Source: an uncultured Stenotrophomonas sp.
GTDB taxonomy: Bacteria; Pseudomonadota; Gammaproteobacteria; Xanthomonadales; Xanthomonadaceae
DNA: 64,000 bases
Assembly: GCA_913775725.1 (NCBI GenBank)
Contig: CAJYNG010000004.1
Span: 26,162-90,161 of the forward strand
Reading direction: 5' to 3'
Positions 18,998 through 26,943 of the stretch are shown here, in pieces (the first letter of the stretch is position 1; each line of letters opens with the position of its first letter). A program made the position numbers and the translations under genes. Under the pieces are notes generated by a model. It was not told the DNA's origin. It saw nothing but the letters and a program-made list of their open reading frames with translations, and searched no databases.

Positions 18998-19030
18998 GCA
19001 TGGGCCACCGCCGTTGCCGGCGGTCCATGC
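18998..19030 (+). promoter_or_regulatory. Hairpin just before queH, possible expression platform
   Basis: GCATGG (18998-19003) pairs with CCATGC (19025-19030), and ACCGCCG (19007-19013) pairs with CGGCGGT (19018-19024), ending 11 bases before the queH ATG. No T-tract follows and no clear Shine-Dalgarno is visible, so it may act by hiding the start region. Confidence 0.5.
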
Positions 19031-19041
19031 GGTACCTGACG

Positions 19042-19713
19042 ATGACCGAGCTCCAACGCCCTACCCTGACCCTGCCCGACGACGGCAAGCGCCTGCTGCT
19101 GCATTCATGCTGCGCGCCCTGCTCCGGCGAAGTGATGGAGGCAATCACCGCCTCCGGGATCGACTATGCGATCTTCTTCTACAACCCCAACATCCATCCG
19201 GTGAAGGAATACGAGCTGCGCAAGCAGGAGAACATCCGCTTCGCCGAGCAGCACGGCATTCCTTTCATCGACTGCGACTACGACACCGACAACTGGTTCA
19301 CTCGTGCGCGCGGCATGGAGAACGAGCCCGAACGCGGCATCCGCTGCACCATGTGCTTCGACATGCGTTTCGAGCGCACCGCGCTGTACGCGCACGAACA
19401 CGGTTACGACACCATCAGTTCTTCGCTGGGCATCTCGCGCTGGAAGAACATGGCGCAGATCAACGACTGCGGCATCCGCGCCGCCTCGCGCTACGAGGGC
19501 CTGCAGTACTGGGACTACAACTGGCGCAAGGGCGGCGGTGCCAGCCGCATGATCGAGATCAGCAAGCGCGAGCAGTTCTACCAGCAGGAGTACTGCGGCT
19601 GCGTGTACTCGCTGCGCGATGCCAACCGCCATCGCCGCGAGAACGGCCGCGAACGGATCAGGATCGGCCTGCTGTACTACGGGCAGGACGCTGAGACGCC
19701 GCAGGGCGATTGA
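19042..19713 (+). CDS. queH: Epoxyqueuosine reductase QueH (cobalamin-independent)
   Basis: 223 residues from the ATG at 19042. QueH performs the last step of queuosine tRNA modification, reducing epoxyqueuosine, and replaces the cobalamin-dependent QueG. The iron-sulfur and metal cysteines are present: [11 protein letters not shown] (about residue 20), RCTMCFDMR (about residue 104) and [11 protein letters not shown] (about residue 190). [10 protein letters not shown] and [11 protein letters not shown] are further family motifs. It lies behind a cobalamin riboswitch, which makes sense if the cell uses this B12-free enzyme only when B12 is scarce. Confidence 0.94.
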   Translation: MTELQRPTLTLPDDGKRLLLHSCCAPCSGEVMEAITASGIDYAIFFYNPNIHPVKEYELRKQENIRFAEQHGIPFIDCDYDTDNWFTRARGMENEPERGIRCTMCFDMRFERTALYAHEHGYDTISSSLGISRWKNMAQINDCGIRAASRYEGLQYWDYNWRKGGGASRMIEISKREQFYQQEYCGCVYSLRDANRHRRENGRERIRIGLLYYGQDAETPQGD

Positions 19714-19768
19714 CCTGTGCCGCCGGGGCGGCCACGCTGGTCGCCCCTACTGTTGTACCGGACCTGCC

Positions 19769-20395
19769 ATGATCGCCCTGCCCGCCGATGTCGCCCTGCT
19801 GGTGATCGACCTGCAGCCAGACTTCATGCCCGGCGGTACGCTGGCCTGCGACCAGGGCGATGCGCTGGTGGTACCGATTGCCGGTCTGCTGGCACAGCGC
19901 CGCTACCGCACCGTGGTGGCGACACAGGACTGGCACCCGGCCGACCATGCCTCGTTCGCCAGCCAGCACCCCGGCCAACGCCCCTTCGAGACCATCCTGC
20001 TGCACGCGCAGCCGCAGACCCTGTGGCCCGACCATTGCGTGCAGGGCAGCGATGGCGCCGCCCTGCATCCGGGCGTGGACTGGACCGTGGCCGACCTGAT
20101 CCTGCGCAAGGGCACGCGCCAACAGGTGGATTCGTACAGCGCCTTCCGCGAGAACCATGGCCCCGATGGCGAGCGCCCGGCCACCGGCCTGGCCGGCTGG
20201 CTGCACGAGCGCCGCATCCGCGAAGTGCACGTGTGCGGCCTGGCCCGCGACTACTGCGTGCTGTGGAGCGCGCAGGACGCGGTGAAGTCCGGCTTCAAGG
20301 TGAAGTTCCTGTGGGACCTGACCAAGCCGGTGACCGAGGCCAACGATACGATGGTGCGCGAGGCGCTGGGCAAAGCAGGGATCGCGATCATCTGA
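19769..20395 (+). CDS. pncA: Nicotinamidase/pyrazinamidase
   Basis: 208 residues from the ATG at 19769, 55 bp after queH. It deamidates nicotinamide to nicotinate. The Asp-Lys-Cys triad is visible in LLVIDLQPDFMPGG, ILRKGT and CGLARDYCVLW; the metal site is DWHPADHASF (Asp, His, His), with the TLWPDHCVQGS loop conserved. With nadV and nadM close by, the organism can salvage nicotinamide by both the amidated and the deamidated route. It may be co-transcribed with queH and so fall partly under the riboswitch. Confidence 0.95.
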   Translation: MIALPADVALLVIDLQPDFMPGGTLACDQGDALVVPIAGLLAQRRYRTVVATQDWHPADHASFASQHPGQRPFETILLHAQPQTLWPDHCVQGSDGAALHPGVDWTVADLILRKGTRQQVDSYSAFRENHGPDGERPATGLAGWLHERRIREVHVCGLARDYCVLWSAQDAVKSGFKVKFLWDLTKPVTEANDTMVREALGKAGIAII

Positions 20396-20403
20396 GTTGC
20401 CCT

Positions 20404-20483
20404 GTAGAGCCGAGCCATGCTCGGCTCATCCGTCAGATTCATGGCATTGGGCCGAGGTGCAGCCGAGCATGGCTCGGCTCTAC
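20404..20483. repeat. GTAG-type hairpin repeat, inverted pair
   Basis: GTAGAGCCGAGCCATGCTCG facing its inverse; it lies between the convergent pncA and purU genes. Confidence 0.85.
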
Positions 20484-20493
20484 AGAAAGGCCC

Positions 20494-21345
20494 CTACCGG
20501 AATACGACGGTGCGGTGCCCGTTGAGCAGAATGCGGTGCTCCACATGGCGGCGAACCGCGCGCGCCAGCACCAGCGATTCGGTATCGCTGCCCAGCCGCA
20601 CCAGCTCGCGCGGCGCCATCGCGTGGTCCACGCGGGCCACGTCCTGTTCGATGATCGGGCCTTCGTCCAGATCCTCGGTGACGTAGTGCGCGGTGGCACC
20701 GATGATCTTGACCCCGCGCGCGTGCGCCTGGTGGTACGGCTGCGCGCCCTTGAAGCTGGGCAGGAAGCTGTGGTGGATGTTGATCGCACGGCCGGCCAGC
20801 GCACGGCACAGCGTGGGTGACAGGATCTGCATGTAGCGCGCCAGCACCACCAGGTCGATGCGTTCGCGCTCGACCAGATCGATGATCTGCTGCTCCTGCA
20901 CCGCACGCGTATCGGCGGTCACCGGCAGGTGATGGAACGGCACCTGGTAGGACGCCGCCAGCGGTGCGAAGTCGGCGTGGTTGGACGCCACCGCCGCGAT
21001 GTCCACCTTCAGCTGGCCGCTGTGGGCGCGGAACAGCAGATCGTTGAGGCAGTGCCCCTGCTTGCTGACCAGCACCAGCAGGCGTGCGCGGCGGCGGCCA
21101 TCGTGCAGCTGCCAGTCCATGCCGAAGCCTTCGGCGAGCGTGGCCATGGCCGTGTGCACAGTCTCCAGCGGCAGGCTGGCATCGCGGTCGAAGTGCACGC
21201 GCAGGAAGAAGCGGCCACTTTCCTCATCACCGAACTGCTGGGCGTCGAGGATGTTGCAGCCGTGGTCGAACAGCAGGCCGGACACGCGGTAGACGATGCC
21301 GGTGCGGTCGGGGCAGGACAGGGTAAGAATGGAATCGGGGCGCAT
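20494..21345 (-). CDS. purU: Formyltetrahydrofolate deformylase
   Basis: 283 residues from the ATG at 21345; the frame is open upstream but that part is not related. PurU hydrolyses 10-formyl-THF to formate and THF, balancing the one-carbon pool. An N-terminal ACT domain (residues 4-85, LTLSCPDRTGIVYRVSG) precedes a formyl-transferase domain with INIHHSFLPSFKGAQPYHQA, TAHYVTEDLDEGPIIEQ and the catalytic Asn/His/Asp set. Divergent from a LysR gene with 114 bp between. Confidence 0.96.
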   Translation of the reverse strand: MRPDSILTLSCPDRTGIVYRVSGLLFDHGCNILDAQQFGDEESGRFFLRVHFDRDASLPLETVHTAMATLAEGFGMDWQLHDGRRRARLLVLVSKQGHCLNDLLFRAHSGQLKVDIAAVASNHADFAPLAASYQVPFHHLPVTADTRAVQEQQIIDLVERERIDLVVLARYMQILSPTLCRALAGRAINIHHSFLPSFKGAQPYHQAHARGVKIIGATAHYVTEDLDEGPIIEQDVARVDHAMAPRELVRLGSDTESLVLARAVRRHVEHRILLNGHRTVVFR

Positions 21346-21459
21346 CTTCCGAGTGTAGGGCAGCGACCTGCCTGCCGGATCGATGGTCACCGATGCAACC
21401 GAACTGCTTGGTTCAGTCCCAAGCGATACTTGGGCTTCCCCGTGGCAAGCTGGTCGGTC

Positions 21460-22371
21460 ATGAACCTGTTGCAACTGATCCGCAGCTTCACCCGCACCGC
21501 AGAGACCGGCAGCATTGCCGCCGCGGCCCGCATTCTTGGCATCAGCGCCACCGCAGTCGGCCAGAACATCAACCGGCTGGAGGCCCATCTGGGCGTACGG
21601 CTGCTGAACCGAAGTACGCGGCAGCTGGCCCTCAGCGAGGCCGGCGCGCTGTACCTGGCGCAGGTGCGCCACATCGAAGCGGACCTGGCGCGCGCGCAGG
21701 CGATGGTCACCTCCGGTGACATCGAACCGGCCGGACCGCTGCGCATCGCCAGCAGCAGCGCCTTCGGTCGCCACGTGCTGGCGCCGTTGCTGCCTTCGCT
21801 GCAGCAGCGCTACCCGCAGCTGCAGCTGGAGCTGCGCCTGACCGACCGCGCCGTGCAACATGGGCCGGAAGCGGTAGATGCCAGCATCCGCATCGGTGCG
21901 CAGCTGGAGGACGGCGTCGTCGCGCGGCAGCTGGCACGCGTGCCCTTCGTGTTCTGTGCCTCACCGGCCTACCTGAAGGCACACGGCACGCCGAAGCAGC
22001 CCTCCGAACTCAGCGGCCATCGCGGGCTGCTGCACCGCTTCCCCACCGATGGCCGGCCGCTGCGCTGGGGCCTGCTGAAGGATGGCCAGCGCGTGGACGC
22101 CGCACTGCCGCCGAGCATGGTCTGCGATGACATCGATGCACTGGCAACGCTGGCCGCGACCGGTGCCGGCATCACCCGATTGGCCGCGTTCGTGGCCGAG
22201 CCTTACCTGCGCGATGGCCGCCTGCAGGCGGTGTTCGGCACCGACACTGCATGGCGCCCGGAACCGATGGAGGTCTATTTCTGCGTCAGCGACCGCCGCG
22301 ACTTCACCGCCAAGATCCGCGCGCTGTTCGAGCACCTGCAGGCCGGCATGGCGCCGGCCTGGCGGGTGTGA
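21460..22371 (+). CDS. LysR-family transcriptional regulator
   Basis: 303 residues. The winged helix-turn-helix is at residues 1-60 (GSIAAAARILGISATAVGQN, RLEAHLGVRLLNRSTR), followed by a substrate-binding domain of the CrgA/DsdC-like group (GPLRIASSSAFGRHVLAPLL). It is divergent from purU and convergent with the OYE gene, whose stop lies four bases from its own. LysR regulators of this subgroup often control a flavin oxidoreductase next door, so the OYE gene is a reasonable target; this is inference. Confidence 0.88.
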   Translation: MNLLQLIRSFTRTAETGSIAAAARILGISATAVGQNINRLEAHLGVRLLNRSTRQLALSEAGALYLAQVRHIEADLARAQAMVTSGDIEPAGPLRIASSSAFGRHVLAPLLPSLQQRYPQLQLELRLTDRAVQHGPEAVDASIRIGAQLEDGVVARQLARVPFVFCASPAYLKAHGTPKQPSELSGHRGLLHRFPTDGRPLRWGLLKDGQRVDAALPPSMVCDDIDALATLAATGAGITRLAAFVAEPYLRDGRLQAVFGTDTAWRPEPMEVYFCVSDRRDFTAKIRALFEHLQAGMAPAWRV

Positions 22372-22374
22372 GCC

Positions 22375-23475
22375 TCAGCGCGTCTTGAACACGCCGCGCG
22401 CATCGCGCGGTTCGCAGCGCAGGTACTGCGGCGCCGGTTCAACGCTGTCGCGCAGCGCGGCAGCGGCATGCCACGGCCAGCGCGGGTCGTAGAGGATGCC
22501 GCGCGCCAGGGCCACGGCATCGGCGTGGCGATGGCGCAGGATCGATTCGGCCTGCTCGGGCTCGGTGATCATGCCCACGGCGATGACCGGCATGCGCACC
22601 TTGGCCTTGATCGCTGCTGCGAACGGCACCTGGTAGCCCGGGCCGACGCTGATCTTCTGGCGTTCGTCCAGACCGCCGCTGGAGACATGCAGGAAATTGC
22701 AGCCGCGCGCGTCCAGCACCTGGGCCAGCGCTTCGCTCTGCACCAGATCCCAGCCGCCATCGACCCAGTCGCTGGCGGAAATGCGCACGCCCACCGCGAC
22801 CTTGTCGGACACCGCCGCACGCACCGCGTCGAACACTTCCACCAGCAGGCGCAGGCGGTTCGGCAGCGAGCCTCCGTAGCCATCGGTGCGGCGGTTGCTC
22901 AGCGGCGACAGGAACTGGTGCAGCAGATAGCCGTGCGCGGCATGCAGCTCGATCAGCTCGAAGCCCAGGCGCTCGGCGCGCACCGCACTGGCGGCGAAAG
23001 CGGCGATGAGCTCGGCGATGCCGGCCTCGTCCAGTTCCTGCGGTGCCGGATCGCCGGCATGGAACGGCAGCGGCGACGGCGCCACGGTGGGCCAGCCACG
23101 CGCGTCATCGGCCGGCAGCTGGCCACCACCGTCCCACGGACGGTTCACCGATGCCTTGCGGCCGGCGTGGCCCAGCTGGATGCCCAGCGGCATCGGTGAC
23201 CAGCGGCGGACGCTGGTCAGCACCTGTGCCAGTGCGGCTTCGGTGCCGTCGTCCCACAGGCCCAGGTCGGCCCAGCTGATGCGGCCGCGCGGTTCGACGG
23301 CAGTGGCTTCCAGGATCAGCAGGCCGGCACCGGACTGCGCCAGGTTGCCCAGATGCATGGCGTGCCAGTCGCTGGCACGGCCGTCTTCGGCGGAGTACTG
23401 GCACATCGGCGCGATGACGATGCGGTTGGACAGGGTCAGGGGGCCGAACGAGATCGGCGAAAACAGCTGGGTCAC
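22375..23475 (-). CDS. NADH:flavin oxidoreductase of the old yellow enzyme family (YqjM type)
   Basis: About 366 residues from a probable GTG start near 23475 (VTQLFSPISFGPLTLSNR); the frame is open to a TTG at 23538, but that extension is not family-like. FMN-binding TIM barrel with NRIVIAPMCQYSAEDG (Cys of the YqjM class), LGIQLGHAGRKAS, ELHAAHGYLLHQFLSPLSN with the His pair, RTDGYGGSLPNR and VAVGMITEPEQAE. Such enzymes reduce activated alkenes and electrophiles using NADPH; the natural substrate is unknown. Transcribed toward the LysR gene. Confidence 0.92.
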   Translation of the reverse strand: MTQLFSPISFGPLTLSNRIVIAPMCQYSAEDGRASDWHAMHLGNLAQSGAGLLILEATAVEPRGRISWADLGLWDDGTEAALAQVLTSVRRWSPMPLGIQLGHAGRKASVNRPWDGGGQLPADDARGWPTVAPSPLPFHAGDPAPQELDEAGIAELIAAFAASAVRAERLGFELIELHAAHGYLLHQFLSPLSNRRTDGYGGSLPNRLRLLVEVFDAVRAAVSDKVAVGVRISASDWVDGGWDLVQSEALAQVLDARGCNFLHVSSGGLDERQKISVGPGYQVPFAAAIKAKVRMPVIAVGMITEPEQAESILRHRHADAVALARGILYDPRWPWHAAAALRDSVEPAPQYLRCEPRDARGVFKTR

Positions 23476-23575
23476 GGCGATGCGGGGAACAGACGGATAG
23501 AGGGGGCGTATTGCACCGCCGCACGGCCTGCGAATCAACCGTCTGGATGGATCGCTGTTTCGCGCGGCCTGCTGC

Positions 23576-23640
23576 AGCCGAGCGTGGGCTCGGCTCTACA
23601 GAAGCCCTCGACCCTTGTAGAGCCGAGCCCATGTTCGGCT
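23576..23640. repeat. GTAG-type hairpin repeat, pair in outward order
   Basis: AGCCGAGCGTGGGCTCGGCT-CTAC followed by GTAG-AGCCGAGCCCATGTTCGGCT. The order is the reverse of the usual inverted pair, and it abuts the sirtuin stop codon. Confidence 0.8.
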
Positions 23641-24446
23641 CAGCGCGAAGCCCATGTGGCCAGCGCTTCAGCGCAGTCCCGCTCATCCTTGAATTGCAGC
23701 AGGTCGTCGGCGCGGGTACGGCCACGGTTCAGCGCCGCCACCGGCAACCCTGCCTTGGCCGCGGCCTGCACGAAGCGGAAGCCGGAATAGACCATCAGCG
23801 ACGAGCCCACCACCAGCACGGCGTCGGCCTGCTGCAGGTGCTCGTGCACGGCGGCCACGCGTTCGCGCGGCACGTTTTCGCCGAAGAACACCACGTCCGG
23901 CTTCAACACGCCGCCGCAGTGCGGGCACTCGGGTACCACGAACGTGGAGAAATCGGTCTCCAGGTCGGCGTCGCCATCGGGGGCGATACCGGCCTCGAGT
24001 GCGTCCCAGCCGGGATTGGCGTCCAGCAGGCGCTGCTGGAAATCCTCGCGGCCACTGCGGCGCTCGCAGCCCATGCAGCGCACAAGATCCAGGCGGCCAT
24101 GCAGGTCGATCACGTTGTGGCTGCCGGCGCGCTGGTGCAGGCCGTCCACATTCTGGGTCAGCAAGACCTGCAGCTTGCCGCGGCTTTCCAGGGCGGCCAG
24201 GGCCTGGTGGGTGCCGTTGGGCCGGGCCAGGCCGAAGCGCGGCCAGCCCAGCAGGCTGCGCGCCCAGTAGCGCTGGCGGGTGGCCGCCTCGCCCATGAAG
24301 GCCTGGTAGGTCACCGGCGGCGTACGTTTCCACTGGCCGTCGGTATCCCGGTAATCGGGAATACCCGAGGCGGTGCTGCAACCAGCGCCGGTCAGTACGA
24401 ACAGGCGCTGGGCGCGGTCGATGAAGTCGGTCAGTGGTGGGGTCAT
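23640..24446 (-). CDS. SIR2-family NAD-dependent protein deacylase
   Basis: 268 residues. Sirtuin motifs in order: VLTGAGCSTASGIPDYRDTD (residues 17-36), TQNVDGLHQRAG (about residue 95), the catalytic His in DLHGRLDLVRCMGC, and a zinc site formed by CMGC and CPHCGG about 55 residues apart. The C-terminus has VGSSLMVYSGF. It removes acyl groups from lysines using NAD. It is a stand-alone sirtuin with no extra domain, so a phage-defence role is not suggested. The thioesterase gene lies 55 bp upstream on the same strand. Confidence 0.93.
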   Translation of the reverse strand: MTPPLTDFIDRAQRLFVLTGAGCSTASGIPDYRDTDGQWKRTPPVTYQAFMGEAATRQRYWARSLLGWPRFGLARPNGTHQALAALESRGKLQVLLTQNVDGLHQRAGSHNVIDLHGRLDLVRCMGCERRSGREDFQQRLLDANPGWDALEAGIAPDGDADLETDFSTFVVPECPHCGGVLKPDVVFFGENVPRERVAAVHEHLQQADAVLVVGSSLMVYSGFRFVQAAAKAGLPVAALNRGRTRADDLLQFKDERDCAEALATWASR

Positions 24447-24501
24447 GGCTGCCAGATGGGGGCGCGGCCGCGCCCCCGCAAGCGCAGGTTCAGCCGGCGG
24501 A

Positions 24502-24903
24502 TCAGGCTGCCGGCAGCGGCGGCACCGCGATCGGGTGGCCTTCCTCGTCCAGCGCGATCATCACGAAGTGACCGCGGGTGCACAGCTTGCGCTCGCCGCT
24601 GTGCAGGTCTTCGGCGACCAGTTCCACCTCCACCTTCATCGAGCTGCGGCCGACTTCGACGATGCGGCCGATGGTTTCCACCATCTGGCCGATGCGGATC
24701 GGCAGCTTGAAGTCGACCTGGTCGCTGCGTGCGGTCACCACGGTGCGGCGCGAGTAGCGAGCGGCCGCCAGGAAGGCGGCCTTGTCCATCCACGCCAAGG
24801 CCTGGCCACCGAACAGGGTGCCGAGGTGGTTGGTGTGGTTGGGGAAGACAATTTCGGCCATGCGCACTTCGGTGGGCGGCACGGTCTCGGGGATCGGGGT
24901 CAT
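24502..24903 (-). CDS. Acyl-CoA thioesterase, hotdog fold (YciA type)
   Basis: 133 residues of a single hotdog domain. Motifs: VFPNHTNHLGTLFGGQALAWMDKAAFLAA (shown here in two parts: FPNHTNHLGTLFGGQALAWM then DKAAFLAA) with the catalytic Asp, and VTARSDQVDFKLPIRIGQMV. It hydrolyses acyl-CoA to free acid and CoA. Divergent from the LysE gene across 90 bp. Confidence 0.93.
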   Translation of the reverse strand: MTPIPETVPPTEVRMAEIVFPNHTNHLGTLFGGQALAWMDKAAFLAAARYSRRTVVTARSDQVDFKLPIRIGQMVETIGRIVEVGRSSMKVEVELVAEDLHSGERKLCTRGHFVMIALDEEGHPIAVPPLPAA

Positions 24904-24993
24904 GGGGGTGCTTCGGTGTGGGGTGCTGCGATTTTAAGCCAGGCCCCGTGCAGGCGGCGCTACACTGCGTCACGCCCCTTGCCAGGACCGCCC

Positions 24994-25629
24994 ATGCCCG
25001 CAACCTCCGACCTGTTGGCCTTTGCCCTCATCTCGCTGGGCATGGTGCTCACGCCCGGGCCGAACATGATTTATCTGGTTTCCCGCTCGATCTGCCAGGG
25101 CCGCCGTGCCGGCCTGATCTCACTGGGTGGGGTGGCGCTGGGCTTCGTGTTCTACATGCTGTGCGCGGCACTGGGCATCACCGCCCTGCTGATGACCGTG
25201 CCGTTCGCCTACGACGCGCTGCGCATCGGCGGTGCGTTGTACCTGCTGTACCTGGCCTGGCAGGCGTTCAAGCCCGGCGGCCGCTCGCCGTTCGCGGTAC
25301 GCGACCTGCCACCGGATGGCCCACGCACGCTGTTCGCGATGGGCTTCCTGACCAACCTGCTGAACCCGAAGATCGCGGTGATGTACCTGTCGCTGCTGCC
25401 GCAGTTCCTGCACCCGGAAGGGCATGGCAGCGTGCTGATGCAGTCGCTGGTACTCGGCTTCACCCAGATCGTGGTCAGCGTGAGCGTCAACGCGGTGATC
25501 GCGGTGATGGCCGGCAGCATCGCCGGCTTCCTGGCCGCACGCCCCACCTGGCAGATGGTGCAACGCTGGCTGATGGGCACGGTGCTGGCCGGGCTGGCGG
25601 TGCGCATGGCGGTGGAAGGGCGGCGATAA
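24994..25629 (+). CDS. LysE/RhtB-family amino acid exporter
   Basis: 211 residues with about five or six membrane helices. The N-terminal signature GMVLTPGPNMIYLVSRSICQ (residues 16-35) and GFLTNLLNPKIAVMYLSLLP (about residue 120) are typical of the LysE/RhtB superfamily, which pumps amino acids such as threonine, homoserine or lysine out of the cell. The substrate cannot be assigned. An AGGA-like box lies before the ATG at 24994. Confidence 0.92.
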   Translation: MPATSDLLAFALISLGMVLTPGPNMIYLVSRSICQGRRAGLISLGGVALGFVFYMLCAALGITALLMTVPFAYDALRIGGALYLLYLAWQAFKPGGRSPFAVRDLPPDGPRTLFAMGFLTNLLNPKIAVMYLSLLPQFLHPEGHGSVLMQSLVLGFTQIVVSVSVNAVIAVMAGSIAGFLAARPTWQMVQRWLMGTVLAGLAVRMAVEGRR

Positions 25630-25638
25630 CCGCTCTTT

Positions 25639-25733
25639 GTAGAGTCGAGCCATGCTCGACTGATCTTCGCGAACAGCAGTCGAGCATGGCTCGACGCTAC
25701 AAAAGCGCCGCAATCGAGAAAGCTCGACGCTAC
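25639..25733. repeat. GTAG-type hairpins (GTCGAGC stem), inverted pair plus a decayed third unit
   Basis: GTAGAGTCGAGCCATGCTCG faces its inverse (ends CTAC at 25700). A shortened AATCGAGAAAGCTCGACGC-TAC unit follows (25711-25732). Confidence 0.75.
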
Positions 25734-25738
25734 AGAAA

Positions 25739-25770
25739 CAAAAAACCCCGGCGTTGGCCGGGGTTCTTCG
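25739..25770. terminator. Bidirectional Rho-independent terminator
   Basis: Stem CCCCGGC (25746-25752) and GCCGGGG (25757-25763) with a GTTG loop, flanked by AAAAA on one side and TTCTTCGTT on the other. It serves the convergent LysE and nrdB genes. Confidence 0.85.
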
Positions 25771-25793
25771 TTGCGACAGGCTTACCTGTTCGA

Positions 25794-26813
25794 TCAGAAG
25801 TTCATGTCGAAGGCGACTTCGCCCTGCACGCCGACCTGGTAGGCCGAGACGCGGCGTTCGAAGAAGTTGGTCAGCTCCTGCACGTCCTGCAGTTCCATGA
25901 ACGGCAGCGGGTTGCGCACGTTGTACTTCTTTTCCATGCCCAGCTTGGCGAAGTGCTGGTCGGCACAATGCTGCAGGTACTGGCGCATGTCGCGGGTGGA
26001 AATGCCAGCCACGCCACCGGACAGCACGTCCTCGGCGAACTGCACTTCGCACTCGATCGCTTCGGCCAGCATGTCATAGACCTGCTGCTTCATCTCGTCA
26101 TCGAACAGGTCCGGTTCTTCCTCACGCACCACGCGCACCGACTCGAACGCGAACTCCATGTGCGCGCTCTCGTCGCGGAACACCCAGTTGGTGCCCGAGG
26201 CCAGGCCCGGCAGCAGGCCGCGCGAACGGAAGTAGTACACGTAGGCGAAGGCAGCAAAGAAGAACAGGCCTTCGATGCACGCAGCGAAGCAGATCTGGTT
26301 CAGCAGGAACTGGCGGCGCTCGGCACGGGTCTCGATGCGCTTCAGGTCCTGGATCGAGTCGATCCACTTGAAGCAGAAATCGGCCTTCTTCTTGATCGAG
26401 TCGATGTTCTCCACCGCGGCGAAGGCTTTGACGCGCTCTTCCGGATCCGGCAGGTAGTTGTCGAGCAGGGTCAGGTAGAACTGCACGTGCAGCGCTTCTT
26501 CATACAGCTGGCGCGACAGGTACATGCGCGCTTCCGGCGCATTCAAGTGCTGGTACAGGTTCAGCACCAGGTTGTTGGACACGATCGAGTCGCCGGTGGC
26601 GAAGAACGCGACCAGGCGGTGGATCAGGTGGCGCTCACCCGGCGACATCTTGCTGTGCAGGTCGGTGATGTCGATCTGGAAGTTGATCTCTTCCACCGTC
26701 CAGGTGTTCTTGATCGCGTTCCGGTACATGTCATAGAACTGCGGGTAGCGCATCGGGCGCAGGGTCAGTTCAAAACCGGGATCGAGCAGCATCTGCTTGG
26801 GCTTGTCGGCCAT
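25794..26813 (-). CDS. nrdB: Class Ia ribonucleotide reductase, beta (radical) subunit
   Basis: 339 residues from the ATG at 26813, preceded by an AAGGA box. It carries the di-iron/tyrosyl radical site: carboxylate and His ligands can be seen in EEALHVQFY, FRDESAHMEFAFE and FFATGDSIVSNN. It supplies the radical to NrdA for deoxynucleotide synthesis. It lies 130 bp downstream of nrdA on the same strand, with two hairpin repeats in the gap, so it is probably the second gene of an nrdAB operon. Confidence 0.96.
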   Translation of the reverse strand: MADKPKQMLLDPGFELTLRPMRYPQFYDMYRNAIKNTWTVEEINFQIDITDLHSKMSPGERHLIHRLVAFFATGDSIVSNNLVLNLYQHLNAPEARMYLSRQLYEEALHVQFYLTLLDNYLPDPEERVKAFAAVENIDSIKKKADFCFKWIDSIQDLKRIETRAERRQFLLNQICFAACIEGLFFFAAFAYVYYFRSRGLLPGLASGTNWVFRDESAHMEFAFESVRVVREEEPDLFDDEMKQQVYDMLAEAIECEVQFAEDVLSGGVAGISTRDMRQYLQHCADQHFAKLGMEKKYNVRNPLPFMELQDVQELTNFFERRVSAYQVGVQGEVAFDMNF

Positions 26814-26842
26814 GGGTGTTTCCTTGTCTTCTCGGGTCAAAA

Positions 26843-26907
26843 CGCCGGGCGTGGCCCGGCGCTACCTTGGTGTTTCCGTGCTGCAGCCGAGCATGGCTCG
26901 GCTCTAC
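26843..26907. repeat. Two single GTAG-type hairpins in the nrdA-nrdB gap
   Basis: CGCCGGGCGTGGCCCGGCGC-TAC (26843-26865) and AGCCGAGCATGGCTCGGCTC-TAC (26884-26907). Hairpins inside an operon of this kind may shape the mRNA ends and relative expression of the two subunits. Confidence 0.75.
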
Positions 26908-26943
26908 AGGTGCGAGGTGCCGGCAAAGCCGGCACGGCGCGTC

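Larger units (their letters stand above)
18502..19041. other. Gene-free 540-bp leader with repeat and riboswitch
   Basis: The first 100 bp is a double GGGGTC-framed palindrome. From 18653 it is the cobalamin riboswitch, followed by about 190 bp of queH leader with two hairpins (GGGGAC/GTCCCC at 18856-18873, and 18998-19030). No coding frame is convincing. Confidence 0.75.

Noticed and set aside
23640-24446. SIR2 gene as an antiphage defence component
   Set aside because: It is a plain 268-residue sirtuin with the zinc site and no fused or adjacent defence domain.
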